From: Sanderia malayensis
Lineage: Eukaryota > Cnidaria > Scyphozoa > Semaeostomeae > Pelagiidae
Direction of reading: 5' to 3'
Length of the DNA stretch: 64,000 nt
NCBI GenBank assembly: GCA_013076295.1
Contig: RQOL01000024.1
Span: 2,867,158 to 2,931,157, forward strand
The notes under the pieces are model-generated. The model worked only from the letters and a program-made list of their open reading frames with translations. It searched no databases and had not been told where the DNA came from. Both the position numbers and the translations under genes were made by a program. The stretch's first letter is position 1; the number at the start of each line of letters is the position of its first letter. This document shows positions 63,509-64,000 of the stretch, one piece after another.

Positions 63509-64000
63509 GTAAGTGACTTAAATGAACAACCAACTTTAGTTGCCAAGGGGCCGGGCCTTATTTAGGCCATAAGATCAGAATCAAGTCAGCAAAAACTATA
63601 AATAAATATAAAAATATAGCCCCATTTTAACATGCCACGAATGTCTTCGTAAATTGAGATTGCAGTCTTGATAATAAGCTCTAGGCAACGGTGACTAAAC
63701 TTCTATTGTGCCAAAAGCAATATTTATGTTTGGTATAAAGATTAAAACAATACAGGATGTTTACAAAGATACCTAGGGTTTTTGTTCTCGAAAATAATCG
63801 CATCTTTTGAAGAGAAGAATAAGTTTCAGCGATGACTGTAAAAAGAAAATACATGTTGCGTATGACTAGACAAGTTTGTGATTAAAATACAAGAATTTGG
63901 GAAGATTTGGCTTCACAAAGATAGTGTTTACCGTCGGTTTGAGGTTTCCATATCCTCTAGAAATCACCAAAGTTAATACGAAGTTAGGTCAGAGCCTAAT
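63509..64000. other. Probable first intron of the preceding gene
   Basis: AT-rich sequence with no exon, RNA or repeat that I can support. Confidence 0.35.

Overview
This is a metazoan nuclear window. The genome is AT-rich and compact: most introns are about 150-700 bp, and roughly a dozen genes fit in 64 kb. Gene content (NOX4, FANCG, LSM10, profilin-4 next to FAM228, a CD164-type sialomucin) points to an invertebrate deuterostome. Density and intron size fit a tunicate best, but the species cannot be fixed from sequence alone. All gene models were built by hand from splice-site and phase matching. For most genes the exons join in frame from ATG to stop.

Layout. 85-3925 (-): FANCG-like gene, its 3' end cut by the window; its second large intron holds a telomere-like minisatellite. 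4153-4527 (+): LSM10, head-to-head with FANCG. 5153-7120 (-): FAM228-like gene, head-to-head with profilin-4 (PFN4, 7376-8074, +). 8534-12524 (-): CD164-like sialomucin, whose 3-kb third intron contains a complete six-unit polyubiquitin gene (9174-10547, -) with its own heat-shock/CCAAT promoter. 13056-13488 (-): TRIAP1. 14239-39755 (-): a 36-exon, ~1,919-residue CH-CH/spectrin-repeat cytolinker, with an intronless GPCR (34723-35877, +) inside one intron and a candidate internal first exon at 26223-26377. 40662-47814 (-): NOX4, 21 coding exons, 569 aa. 50235-55324 (-): MAP7/ensconsin-like. 55959-61813 (-): mitochondrial ribosomal protein S9. 63438-63508 (+): first exon of a gene that leaves the window.

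Mobile and repeated DNA is plentiful. There is a ~1.08-kb Tc1/mariner-like foldback element, an 847-bp hAT remnant with perfect 8-bp target duplications nested in another TIR element, several MITE-like elements, tRNA-like SINE heads, and two arrays of a ~133-149 bp satellite carrying CCCTAA telomere repeats.

The most striking find is three hammerhead-ribozyme motifs (CUGAUGA / stem II / GAAA / short stem III / stem I), all on the minus strand in the sense of their host genes. One lies between the FAM228 stop codon and its likely poly(A) signal, one in a FAM228 intron and one in an intron of the spectrin-repeat gene. The intronic FAM228 copy has a GUC cleavage triplet and a 21-bp flanking inverted repeat that extends stem I.
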